Positions 1 to 9,900 of a stretch of DNA of 64,000 nucleotides are shown piece by piece (positions within the stretch are counted from its first letter, which is position 1; each line of letters starts with the position of its first letter). Source of the stretch: Sphingomonas sanxanigenens DSM 19645 = NX02 (GTDB lineage: Bacteria; Pseudomonadota; Alphaproteobacteria; Sphingomonadales; Sphingomonadaceae); NCBI RefSeq assembly GCF_000512205.2, contig NZ_CP006644.1:5725501-5789500 (forward strand). Direction: 5' to 3'. A program made the translations under genes and the position numbers. Below the pieces are notes generated by a model that saw nothing but the letters and a program-made list of their open reading frames with translations, ran no database searches and had not been told where the DNA came from.

Positions 1-1
1 C

Positions 2-598
2 CATGCCTGGCTGGAAGCCGGCGGCGTGCCGCGCGACGCGGGCCGGATCGTCCAGCAGTGCGGCGCCGGGCTGATCCCGATCCGACGGGATGGTGAACGC
101 CTCGCCTTCGCGCCGCCGCCACTGCTGCGCGCCGGCGCGGTCGATGCCGTCGCGCTCGACCAGGTGGTCGAGGTGCTGCGCATCGATCCGGCCGATATCG
201 TCGAATGCCGCTGGGCGGACAATGGCCCCGGCTGGATCGGGGTGATGCTGAAGTCGGCGGAGGCGGTGCTCGCCGTCGAGCCGCTGCGCTTCCACGAGGC
301 CCGCATCGAGATCGGCCTGGTCGGCGCGCATCCCGCGGGCGCACCGGTCGACTGGGAAATCCGCACCATCTTCAGCGATGCCACCGGCACCTTGATCGAG
401 GACCCGGTGACGGGCAGCTTCAACGCCGCCGTCGCGATGTGGCTGCGCGAGACCGGCCGCGCGGATGACGCCTATATCGCCGCGCAGGGCACGCGCCTCG
501 GCCGCCGCGGCCGTGTGTTCGTCGACTATGAAGGGGATGTCGCGTGGATCGGCGGCCGGGTGCGGACGATGGTGGCCGGCACGCTCGACGCCGGCTGA
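2..598 (+). CDS. PhzF family isomerase/epimerase, 3' part
   Basis: The frame is already open at the left edge (first complete codon at position 2, ...HAWLEAGGVPRDAG), so the start and the N-terminal lobe lie outside the window; a GTG at 26 is only an internal codon. The 198 visible residues carry the family signature EDPVTGS (bases 396-416) followed by a hydrophobic helix. PhzF-fold proteins are two-lobed cytosolic enzymes related to diaminopimelate epimerase. Most members are not phenazine enzymes and their substrates are unknown, and nothing nearby suggests phenazine synthesis. The family call is firm; the reaction is unknown. Confidence 0.85.
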   Translation, partial: HAWLEAGGVPRDAGRIVQQCGAGLIPIRRDGERLAFAPPPLLRAGAVDAVALDQVVEVLRIDPADIVECRWADNGPGWIGVMLKSAEAVLAVEPLRFHEARIEIGLVGAHPAGAPVDWEIRTIFSDATGTLIEDPVTGSFNAAVAMWLRETGRADDAYIAAQGTRLGRRGRVFVDYEGDVAWIGGRVRTMVAGTLDAG

Positions 599-653
599 CC
601 TCTGGCAATCCGCCTGCGCGACCCCATCTCGGCCATATGCTGAGGAGACGATC

Positions 654-935
654 ATGGTGAAGGCAGTGTGGAATGGCGCGACGATCGCCGAATCGGACGA
701 GACCATCGTCGTCGAGGGCAATCATTATTTCCCGCGCGACGCGGTGAATGCCGAACTGCTGGTGCCGAGCGGGACGACCACCGTCTGCCCTTGGAAGGGA
801 ACGGCGAGCTATTACAGCCTCGTCGTCGATGGCGCCGAGAACCGCGATGCGGCCTGGTACTATCCGGAGACCAAGCCGGCGGCGGACGAAATCCGGGACC
901 GGATCGCGTTCTGGAAGGGTGTGGACGTGGGGTGA
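654..935 (+). CDS. DUF427 family small protein
   Basis: A 93-residue cytosolic protein starting at ATG 654 behind GAGGAG. The pattern FPRDAV, CPWKGTASYYSLVVDG and AAWYYPETKPAADEIRDRIAFWKGV is the compact DUF427 beta fold, of which this is a complete single-domain copy. Its biochemical function is not established. It lies 55 bp downstream of the PhzF-like gene on the same strand and may be cotranscribed with it. Frames that extend further upstream run through the PhzF gene and are not real. Confidence 0.85.
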   Translation: MVKAVWNGATIAESDETIVVEGNHYFPRDAVNAELLVPSGTTTVCPWKGTASYYSLVVDGAENRDAAWYYPETKPAADEIRDRIAFWKGVDVG

Positions 936-945
936 GCTTCATAAT

Positions 946-1062
946 CCCTCCCCTTCAGGACCTTTCAGGGGAGGGAACGGGAGGGGCGGCGCTGCTTTCC
1001 GGCGTTGCCGGAAGCTCGCTCCGCTCGCCTCCACCCCAACCCCTCCTCTGAAGAGGAAGGGC
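946..1062. repeat. 117-bp palindromic element, degenerate copy
   Basis: The left end at 946-975 is an imperfect hairpin (CCCTCCCC...GGGGAGGG) and the right end at 1035-1061 is a second one (CCTCTGAAGAGG core). The centre contains AGCTCGCTCCGCTCGC, nearly identical to the centre of the element at 12767-12883, and the two elements have the same length. It fills the gap between convergent genes (DUF427 and dapD) and could also end both transcripts. Both arms have drifted from perfect symmetry, suggesting an old copy. Confidence 0.75.
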
Positions 1063-1071
1063 TGAAATCGA

Positions 1072-1910
<839 letters not shown>

Positions 1911-1914
<4 letters not shown>

Positions 1915-2579
1915 TCGTCCCCCAGGATCTCATCCAGCCAGGCGCCGATATCGGCGGTTTCGAAATCGATAAAATCATGCGCATGGTCGATATCGCCCAT
2001 CTCGGAGCCGTTGTTGACCCACACCGTGGTCATCCCCAGCGCCTTGGCGGGCCGCAGGTTGCGCGCCATGTCTTCCGCGAACAGCGCGGTCGCCGGATCG
2101 ACGTTCAGCGCCGCCATCATCGTCCGGTAGCTCTCAGGGTTGGGCTTGGGCTGATAGGCGCAGGCGTGGATGTCGTGGATCGCCTCGAACGATTCGCCGA
2201 GACCCAGCCGCTGCAGCACGCGCTGTGCATAAGGCACGTCGCCATTGGTGAAGACGAGCTTGCGGCCGGGCAGCCGCGCCACCGCGCGGACCAGCCGGCG
2301 GTCCTCGGCCAGCGCGTCCATCTCGATATCGTGGACATAGTCGAGGAATTCGTAGGGATCGACATGGTGCGCCGACATCAGCCCCGAAAGGGTGGTGCCG
2401 TGGTTGCGAAAATAGTCCTTCTGCACCCGCCGCGCCTCGACCGGATCGAGATCGAGCAGCCGCGCGACGAAGGCAGTCATCCGCTGGTCGATCAGCCCGA
2501 ACAGGTCCGCCGACGCCGGATAGAGCGTGTTGTCGAGATCGAAGATCCAGGTGCGGATGTGGGCGAGTTCAGGCGGCAT
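1911..2579 (-). CDS. HAD-family pyrimidine 5'-nucleotidase-like phosphatase
   Basis: A 222-residue cytosolic haloacid-dehalogenase phosphatase. Motif I is DLDNTLYP (residues 14-21, nucleophile Asp14). A helical cap follows, then VFTNGD (motif II), the KPNPESY lysine segment and FAEDMARNL (motif IV acid). The DNTLYP variant and overall length match the SdtI/YjjG-like pyrimidine 5'-nucleotidase group, which is usual upstream of dapD in sphingomonads. It is first in a two-gene operon with dapD. The substrate is assigned by family only. Confidence 0.88.
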
Positions 2580-2713
2580 GGTGGGGGTGCGCTTAGCGCC
2601 GGAGCGCCGCTACGTCCATTGTGGCGCAAAGCGCTTTCGCCGCCGATGCGGCGGGTCTACGCTCCGGCGGGGCCGAATGGTGGAGTGTTTGGCCGTGTCC
2701 GGGGGGTATCGAA

Positions 2714-5029
2714 ATGTCCGGTCCAGCCTTGCGTCGCCTTGCCCTTCTCTCGCTTGCGGCCGTGCTGGTCGATGGTTGCGGCGGGGGAGGCGGGGGTGTG
2801 GGAAGCACGCCGGCCCCCGTACCGACGCCGACTCCGACTCCAACACCCGTGCCGACGCCCGTTCCCACCCCGACGCCCACCCCCGCCAACCCCTTCAGCA
2901 CCGCCGAATATCGCGCCTCGCGCGGGCTGGTGCTCGCCAACGCGATTCCTGCCTATCAGGCGGGCGCGACCGGCCGGGGCGTGCTGGCCGGCGTGATCGA
3001 CAGCGGCATCGACATCGACAGCCCCGAATTCGCCGGCCGGATCAGCCCCTTGTCGCGCGACACCGCGGGCAACGCCTCGATCCAGGATGCCGGCGGGCAC
3101 GGCACGGCGGTGTCGACGGTGCTGGCAGCCGCGAAGAATGACAGCCAGGTCCATGGCGTGGCGTTCGACGCGACCCTGCTCGTGCTGCGCACCGACGAGC
3201 CGGGAAGCTGCGCCGCCGACGATCCCGGCAATCCCGACGATGGCTGCACGCACCCCGATCCCGCCATCGCCCGCGCGCTCGACGTCGCGGCTGGCGCGGG
3301 CGCGCGCGTCGTCAACATTTCGCTGGGCGGCGGCGCGGCGGCGCCGGTGCTGCAGCAGGCGATCGCGCGCGCGACCGCGGCAGGGGTCGTCATCGTCTTT
3401 TCGGCCGGCAACGACAGCGCCGACCAGATCGATCCGTTTGCGCGCGTCGCGCTCGATCCGGCGCTTGCGCGCGGCCTGATCATCGTCGCCGGTTCGACCA
3501 ACGCGGCCGGCACCATCTCCGATTTCAGCAACCGCGCGGGCAGCGCGCAGAACGTCTACGTCACCGCGCTGGGCGAGCGCGTTCAGGCGAATGACGAAAG
3601 CGGCCAGACCTTCCTGTGGAACGGCACCTCCTTCGCGGCGCCGCACGTCGCCGGGGCGATCGCGCTGCTCGCGCAGGCCTTTCCGACGATGACCGGCCAG
3701 CAGCTCGTCGAGCTGCTGCTCAGCACCGCGCGCGATGCCGGCGCGGCCGGCGTCGATCCCGTCTATGGCAGGGGGCTGCTCGACATCGGCCGCGCCTTCC
3801 AGCCGCAGGGGCAGACCGCGCTCGCCGGCAGCGGCGTGCCGGTGTCGCTCGATCCCAGCGCGACATTGTCCAGCGCGATGGGCGATGCCGGACAGGGGGG
3901 CGAGAGCCTGCAGGCGGTGGTGCTCGACAAATATGCGCGCGCGTTCGGCATGCAATTTTCCCCCGCGATCCGCGGCGCGACCCCGCGCACCGCGCTCGTC
4001 TCCGCGCTGCAGGCGACCGGGCGCAGCGCCGCGATCGGCGCCGGCGGCACGACCCTGGCGCTCACCATCGCGCCGGGCCGCGACGGTGTAGCGGTCGAGC
4101 GGCTGCTGCTGAGCGGGGACGAAGCGCGCCAGGCGCGCGCGATGGCGGGCAGCGTCGCGACACGGCTCGGCGCCTCGACCGAGATTCGCTTCGCGATCGC
4201 GCAAGGCGCCGACGCGCTGGTTGCGGCGATGGGCGGCCGCGGCAGCCCCGCTTTCCTCGTCGCGCGCGATGCCGCGGGCGATGCCGGGTTCGAGCAGCGC
4301 AGCGACAGCGCCTTCGCGCTCAGCCACCGCATCGGCCGCTTGGGGCTGACCGTCGCCGCCGAGCGCGGCAATGCGCTGGTCTACAGCCGGGAGGGCATCG
4401 ATGCGCTGCGCAACCGGTTTCGCCGCTATGGCTATAGCGCGACCTCGGTCACGCTCGACCGGCGGTTGGGCGGGCTCGCGCTCAGCCTTGGCGCGACGCG
4501 GATGATCGAGCAGGAGACGGTGATCGGCGCGCGCTTCGACGCGCTGTTCGGCGCGCGGGCGGGGCGGAGCTGGTTCGTCGATGGCGGCGCGCGCTGGCAG
4601 GGCGGCCATGGCTGGAGCCTCGGCGCCTCCTACCGGCAGGGCTGGACCCAGGTGCCGCGCGCCGGCGCGCTGGTCGATGGCGCCACGCTCCGCACCACCG
4701 CTTTCTCCGTCGATGCGGGGAAGCGCGGGCTGTTCGGCGGCGGCGATGCGATCGCCGTCCGCTTCGCGCAGCCACTGCGCGTTGCCGATGGCGGGCTGAT
4801 GCTGAGCCTGCCGGCGGGCTATGATTATGCGACGGGCGTGACCGGCTATGCGGTGCAGCGCGTCAACCTTGCGCCGACCGGCCGCGAGCTCGATTATGAG
4901 GTGCGCTACGATCGGCCGCTGGGCCGGGGGCGGATCGGCGCCAACCTGTTCCTGCGCAGCGATCCCGGCAATTATGCGGCGCTGGACGACGATGTCGGCG
5001 CTGCGCTGCGCTTCACCTTAGGCTTCTGA
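2714..5029 (+). CDS. S8 subtilisin-like serine protease with autotransporter-like C-terminus
   Basis: The ATG at 2714 is chosen because it precedes a clean signal sequence (MSGPALRRLALLSLAAVLVD then GCGGGGGG); upstream in-frame codons give no export signal. The 771-residue product has a Gly-rich/PT-repeat linker, then a subtilase domain with Asp96 (GVIDSGID), His129 (GGHGTA) and Ser306 (NGTSFAAPH). The remaining ~400 residues alternate like beta strands and end in ...ALRFTLGF, an outer-membrane barrel-type terminus. The Cys after VDG could be lipidated, although Asp at -2 is unusual. It is probably surface-anchored or secreted. Its substrate is unknown. Confidence 0.88.
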   Translation: MSGPALRRLALLSLAAVLVDGCGGGGGGVGSTPAPVPTPTPTPTPVPTPVPTPTPTPANPFSTAEYRASRGLVLANAIPAYQAGATGRGVLAGVIDSGIDIDSPEFAGRISPLSRDTAGNASIQDAGGHGTAVSTVLAAAKNDSQVHGVAFDATLLVLRTDEPGSCAADDPGNPDDGCTHPDPAIARALDVAAGAGARVVNISLGGGAAAPVLQQAIARATAAGVVIVFSAGNDSADQIDPFARVALDPALARGLIIVAGSTNAAGTISDFSNRAGSAQNVYVTALGERVQANDESGQTFLWNGTSFAAPHVAGAIALLAQAFPTMTGQQLVELLLSTARDAGAAGVDPVYGRGLLDIGRAFQPQGQTALAGSGVPVSLDPSATLSSAMGDAGQGGESLQAVVLDKYARAFGMQFSPAIRGATPRTALVSALQATGRSAAIGAGGTTLALTIAPGRDGVAVERLLLSGDEARQARAMAGSVATRLGASTEIRFAIAQGADALVAAMGGRGSPAFLVARDAAGDAGFEQRSDSAFALSHRIGRLGLTVAAERGNALVYSREGIDALRNRFRRYGYSATSVTLDRRLGGLALSLGATRMIEQETVIGARFDALFGARAGRSWFVDGGARWQGGHGWSLGASYRQGWTQVPRAGALVDGATLRTTAFSVDAGKRGLFGGGDAIAVRFAQPLRVADGGLMLSLPAGYDYATGVTGYAVQRVNLAPTGRELDYEVRYDRPLGRGRIGANLFLRSDPGNYAALDDDVGAALRFTLGF

Positions 5030-5482
5030 CAGCACCGGCGCGATCGTGTTGAGCGCCAGCACCACCGGGGCGGGCGCAGCGAACGCGGGCTGCGGATCGG
5101 CTGCGGGTGCGGGCTCGGGCAGCGGCAGCTGCGGCGGGCCGCCATAGCTGGCGATCAGCAGCAGCGCTTCCGGATCGACGCTGCCCTGTTCGGCGGGCGC
5201 CGGGTCGGCCGGCGCTTCGGTCGGCGGCGCGGCCGCCATCAGCACGGCGGGGACGATCGCGGGGCGCGCCGCCGGCTCCGCCATCGCGAGTTGCACCGCC
5301 GGTTCGGGCGCGGCGACGATGGCGGGTACCTTCGGCGGGTCGAGCGCGACGAACTCGGTCGCGCCGCGCCGTGCGGGATCGACCACGCCTTCTTCCCACA
5401 TCAGCGCGGTGGCGCGCGCACCCGTCCACAACGCCATCACGGCGACGAGGAAGCGGACGGGCGGGGCGGCGAAGGCGCTCAT
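5018..5482 (-). CDS. Ala/Pro-rich single-pass envelope protein, partner of the glycosyltransferase
   Basis: A 154-residue protein with no family I recognise. The ATG at 5482 overlaps the TGA of the glycosyltransferase gene (ATGA), which fixes both the start and the coupling. Residues about 8-26 (PPVRFLVAVMALWTGARAT) form one membrane segment or uncleaved signal; the rest is Ala/Pro-rich and probably disordered in the periplasm. The last 12 bp overlap the convergent protease gene. The position after an NfrB-like gene suggests a reduced accessory subunit of the same envelope machine, which is inference. Confidence 0.6.
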   Translation of the reverse strand: MSAFAAPPVRFLVAVMALWTGARATALMWEEGVVDPARRGATEFVALDPPKVPAIVAAPEPAVQLAMAEPAARPAIVPAVLMAAAPPTEAPADPAPAEQGSVDPEALLLIASYGGPPQLPLPEPAPAADPQPAFAAPAPVVLALNTIAPVLSEA

Positions 5483-6912
5483 AGCGGTACGCTGATATCG
5501 GGAAAGGCGTGCGCCGTCTTGTCCCATTGCGGCGCGGTGCCGCGCTTGATCGCCAGATAGCGGCCGAGCGCGCGCCACGCCGAGAGGATCGCGATCAGGT
5601 TGGCGACCGCGGCGCGCGGGATCGAGATCAGTCCTTCGCGCCAGCCATGTGCGTTGCCCACGAACAGCCCGCGCATCAGCATCCGCCAGATCAGCAGCGC
5701 GGCGTTGATGTTGATCAGCAGCGCCAGCCCGGGGCCGATCTCGCCGGTGGGTTTTCCGGCGGCTGTCCCGGCCAGCACTGTGCCGGTCGCGAGGAAGGCC
5801 GCGACATAGCCGACCGCGATGGTGATGGCGGCGAGCAGCGCGCGCCGGTCGCGCATGCGCATCCAGCTTTCGGCGAGGCTGTCCGTCCAGCCCAGCCGCT
5901 CCCAGCCGAGCAGCGCGATCCCCGTCACCCAGCGGGCCTTCTGGCGGACCGCGGCATCGAGCGTGGCGGGGAAGTAGGCGCGGGTGGCGATCAGGCTGCC
6001 ATCCGCGGCGCGAAGCCGCGCGAAGGTGCCGCGCCCGCCCAGCGCGCTGATCCTGAGGCCGAGCTCATAATCCTCGGTCAGGCTGTCGGCATCGAACGGG
6101 CCATCGTGGCGGCCGTCGGCGATCCGCTCCAGCATGTCGCGTTCGAACGCGCAGCCGACCCCTGCGGCGGGCACCGCCGCGCCGAGCTGTTCGCGGACGA
6201 CGAGCTGCTTGCCATGCGCCTCGGCGAACTCGTCGAGATAATGGCCCGAAACCCAGCGCGATCCGGGCACCGCCAGCGGCAGCACCGGGATCTGGACCAT
6301 CGCATGGGCCTCGATCAGCCGGTCGAACAGGCGCAATTCCTGGGGATGGACGACGTCCTCGGCGTCATGAAGGATGATTGCCTTGGCCCGCTCGCCCCGC
6401 GCCGCTTCGTCGGCGAGCAGCGCCGCCCACACGCCGTTGAGGCAATCCGCCTTGGTCGTCGGTCCCTCGCGGCGGTGGATGACGGGGCGGACGCGCGAGT
6501 CCCGCGCCGCGACGGCTTGGACCACCTCCAGCGTTTCGGGATCGTTGGGATAGCAGCCGACATAGATGCGATAGTCGGGATGGTCGAAGCGGGCGAGGGC
6601 CGCGCGCAGCATCTGGCCGATCACCGCCGCCTCGTCCCACGCGGGCACGAACACCGCGAGCCAGCCCGGCCGCACCGGCGCGGGGAGCGCCGGTGCGGCC
6701 GGCGCGCCGGTCAGGCGCCGCCAGCCGGTGCGGCCCAGCCACAGCAGGTCAACGGCAAGGTCGTCGACGCCGCCGATCAGGAAGGCGATCGCCGCGAACA
6801 GCGCGAGTTCGTGCGCGATCCCGCCCGCCAGTTCCAGCGCCGCATCCAATCGACCATTCCCCCCGTACCTTCCCGCAGTTTTCATCCATAATGGATCGAC
6901 TGCAAGCGACAT
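5479..6912 (-). CDS. NfrB-like inner-membrane glycosyltransferase (GT2 fold)
   Basis: A 477-residue membrane protein. TM helices lie around residues 33-58, and two or more around 362-420. Between them is a GT-A domain with VPAWDEAAVIG, HDAED (182-186), TEDYE (279-283) and RQKARW (323-328), the D/TED/QxxRW set of processive GT2 enzymes. The spacing and the TRAYFP motif resemble the N4-phage adsorption protein NfrB more than cellulose synthase. It probably exports or builds an envelope polysaccharide. It is followed directly by the 154-residue protein and diverges from the macroglobulin gene. ATG at 6912; a second ATG lies nine codons in. Confidence 0.85.
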   Translation of the reverse strand: MSLAVDPLWMKTAGRYGGNGRLDAALELAGGIAHELALFAAIAFLIGGVDDLAVDLLWLGRTGWRRLTGAPAAPALPAPVRPGWLAVFVPAWDEAAVIGQMLRAALARFDHPDYRIYVGCYPNDPETLEVVQAVAARDSRVRPVIHRREGPTTKADCLNGVWAALLADEAARGERAKAIILHDAEDVVHPQELRLFDRLIEAHAMVQIPVLPLAVPGSRWVSGHYLDEFAEAHGKQLVVREQLGAAVPAAGVGCAFERDMLERIADGRHDGPFDADSLTEDYELGLRISALGGRGTFARLRAADGSLIATRAYFPATLDAAVRQKARWVTGIALLGWERLGWTDSLAESWMRMRDRRALLAAITIAVGYVAAFLATGTVLAGTAAGKPTGEIGPGLALLININAALLIWRMLMRGLFVGNAHGWREGLISIPRAAVANLIAILSAWRALGRYLAIKRGTAPQWDKTAHAFPDISVPL

Positions 6913-6990
6913 TAGCCTGGGTTAATTCGCACTGGACTTAAGTGGCGGTGACGGTTCAGTTACCCCCCTAGAGGCGGCGAGGGGAGTTGC

Positions 6991-9900
6991 ATGCGCAAGG
7001 GGTTGATTGCGCTGGCTGCGGCGGCGTTTTGCGGCGCAGTCCTGGGACCGGTGGTGGCGGTTGGCGACAGCGCGCCGCAGGTGGTGCTCGCCACCCCCGG
7101 CATGGGCGGCGGCGCGGTCGAGCGCTACACCGTGCGCTTCTCCGAGCCGATGGTGCCGCTGGGCGATCCCCGCGCGCAGACCCCCTGGAAGATCGACTGC
7201 CCTGTCGGCGGCACCGGCCGCTGGGTGGATACCACCACCTATGTCCACGAATTCGAAAAGCCGCTGCCCGGCGGATTGACCTGCAAGTTCGAGCTGCGCC
7301 AGGGCCTGATGAGCGCGAAGGGCATTGAGGTTGCGGGCGGACGCAGCTTCTCGGTCGACACCGGTGGCCCGACCGCGCGCGCGATCCTGCCCGGCCGCTA
7401 TGATGGCCGGATCGAGGAGGATGGCCAGATCTTCCTCATCGCCGCCAACGTGCCCGCGGATCGCGGCTCGGTGGCGGGCAACGCCTATTGCTCGGTCGAC
7501 GGCATCGGCGAGAAGATCGCGGTCGACGTGCTCGACCCGTCCGTGACGGACAAGATCCTGACCGGCCTGGGCAAGGACACGTACACGCTCGACAATTTCC
7601 TGAGCACGGCCGGCCTGCCCCAGCCGGTGCCGGCGGATGCGAAGGCCCGTGCCGACGCGTTGAAGACGGTCACCGCGCTCAAATGCCGCCGGCCGCTGCC
7701 GCCGGGGCGGGACATGGCGCTGGTGTGGGGCGCCGGCATCCGCAGCGCCGACGGCCGCACCGCTGGCGCCGACCAGCGCTTCGACTTCACCGTCCGCAAG
7801 GCATTCGAGGCGAGCTTCAGCTGCTCGCGGGTCAACCCGCAGGCGGGCTGCAACCCGGTGCTCAAGGCCAGTGTGCAATTTACTGCACCGATCCCGATCG
7901 AGCAGGCAAAGGCGATCCGCATCGAGGCGGGCGGCAAGACGCTGGCCGCCAAGATCGACGATGACGACAAGAATCGCGCGCATATCAGCAGCGTCAGCTT
8001 CGCGGCGCCGCTGCCCGCCGGCACCATCGGCAAGCTGATCCTGCCCGATGGCGTGAAGGATGAAAGCGGCCGCCCGCTCGCCAACGCGCAGCGCTTCCCG
8101 CTCGACGTCCGCTTCGACGTCGCGCCGCCGCTGGTGAAGTTCGCGGCACCCTTCGGCATCATCGAGGCGAAGGAAGGCGGCACGCTGCCCGTCACCGTCC
8201 GCAACGTCGAACCGGCGCTGCAGGGCCGCAGCCAGCCGATCGCCGGCAAGATGCTGGAGGCCGATTCCACGTCGGACGCGGCGATCGCCAGATGGCTGCG
8301 CGAGATCGAGACCGCCGGCGCCAATGATTTCCGCGAGGAAAAGCGCGGCGGCGAGGATGTGACGGTCAACCATACCGGCACCCGCTCGATCCTGACGGGT
8401 GCCGCCGCGGGCAAGGCGATGTCGGTGCCGCTGCCCGGCAAGGGCAAGGATTTCGAGGTCGTCGGCATCCCGCTGAAGGATCCCGGCTTCTACGTCGTCG
8501 AGCTCGCCAGCCCGACGCTCGGCGAAGCGTTGCTCGGCCGCAAGACGACGCGCTATGTGGCGGCGGGCGCGCTCGTCACCAACATGAGCGTCCATTTCAA
8601 ATGGGGCCGCGGCGCCTCGCTCGCCTGGGTGACCGCGCTCGACACCGGCAAGCCCGTCGCCGGCGCCGATGTGCGCGTGTCCGACAGCTGCACCGGCCGG
8701 CTGATCGCGCGCGGCGCCAGCGATGCGCTTGGCCGCGTGCTCATCAAGGGCGGCCTGCCCGAGCCCGAAACCTATGGCGACTGCAAGTCGCAATCCGCCG
8801 ACGCGCCGCACCCGCTGATGGTTTCCGCGCGCAAGGCGGGCGATTTCAGCTTCACCCTGACCGAATGGGGCGAGGGCATCCGGCCCTATGATTTCGACCT
8901 GCCCTATGGCTGGTCCAAGCCCGACGACATCGTCCACACCCTCTTCGACCGCACCTTGCTGCGCGCCGGCGAGACGGTGAACATGAAGCATATCCTGCGC
9001 CGGCCGATCGCAACCGGCTTCGGCTATGCCGAACCGATCGACGGCACGTTGCGGCTGGTCCATCGCGGTTCCGACACGCAGTTCGAAATGCCGCTGAAGA
9101 TCGCCGCGGACGGCATCGGCGAATCGCGCTGGTCCGCCCCCGAAGGCGCGCCGATGGGCGATTACGACCTGCAGATCGTGGTCGGTGAGCGCACGATCTA
9201 TACCGACCAGTCGATCAAGCTGGACGAGTTCCGCCTGCCGACGATGCGCGCGACCGTGACTGGCCCCAAGGAGGCGCAGGTGCGCCCCAAGCGCGTGCCG
9301 CTGGACCTCTTCGTCGGCTATCTCTCGGGCGGCGGCGCGGCATCGCTGCCGGTACGCATCCGCACCGCCTTCACCGCCGACGATCTCGCGCCTGCCGGCT
9401 ATGAGGGATGGAGCTTCGGCGGCCGGCTGCTCGAGGAGGGCACCAAGCCCCTCGACGGCGAGGGCGAGGAGATCGCCCCGCCGCTGCCGCCCGCGCAGAC
9501 ATTGCCGGTCACGCTCGACGCGCAGGGCACCGCGCGCACCGCGATCGACATCCCCGCGACGATCACCGGCGGCGCCCGGATGGTGGTCGAGATGGATTAT
9601 GAGGATGCCAATGGCGAGGTGCTGACCGCATCGCGCCGCGTGCCGATCCATGCCAGCGGCGTTCAGCTCGGCATGAAGGGCGATGGCTGGCTGATGAAGC
9701 AGGACGATATGCGCCTGCGCTTCGTGGCGCTCGGGCTCGATGGCAAGCCGATCCGCGGCCAGCGCATCCGCGTCGACCTCTACAGCCGCGAGATACTGAC
9801 CGCGCGGCGCCGGCTGATCGGTGGCTTCTACGCCTATGACAACCAGGCCAAGGTCACCAAGCTGAGCGCCGAATGCACTGCGATCACCGACAGCCAGGGG

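Noticed and set aside
2-598. Phenazine biosynthesis locus
   Set aside because: Only a generic PhzF-fold protein is present; no other phz genes follow, and most PhzF homologues are unrelated to phenazines.
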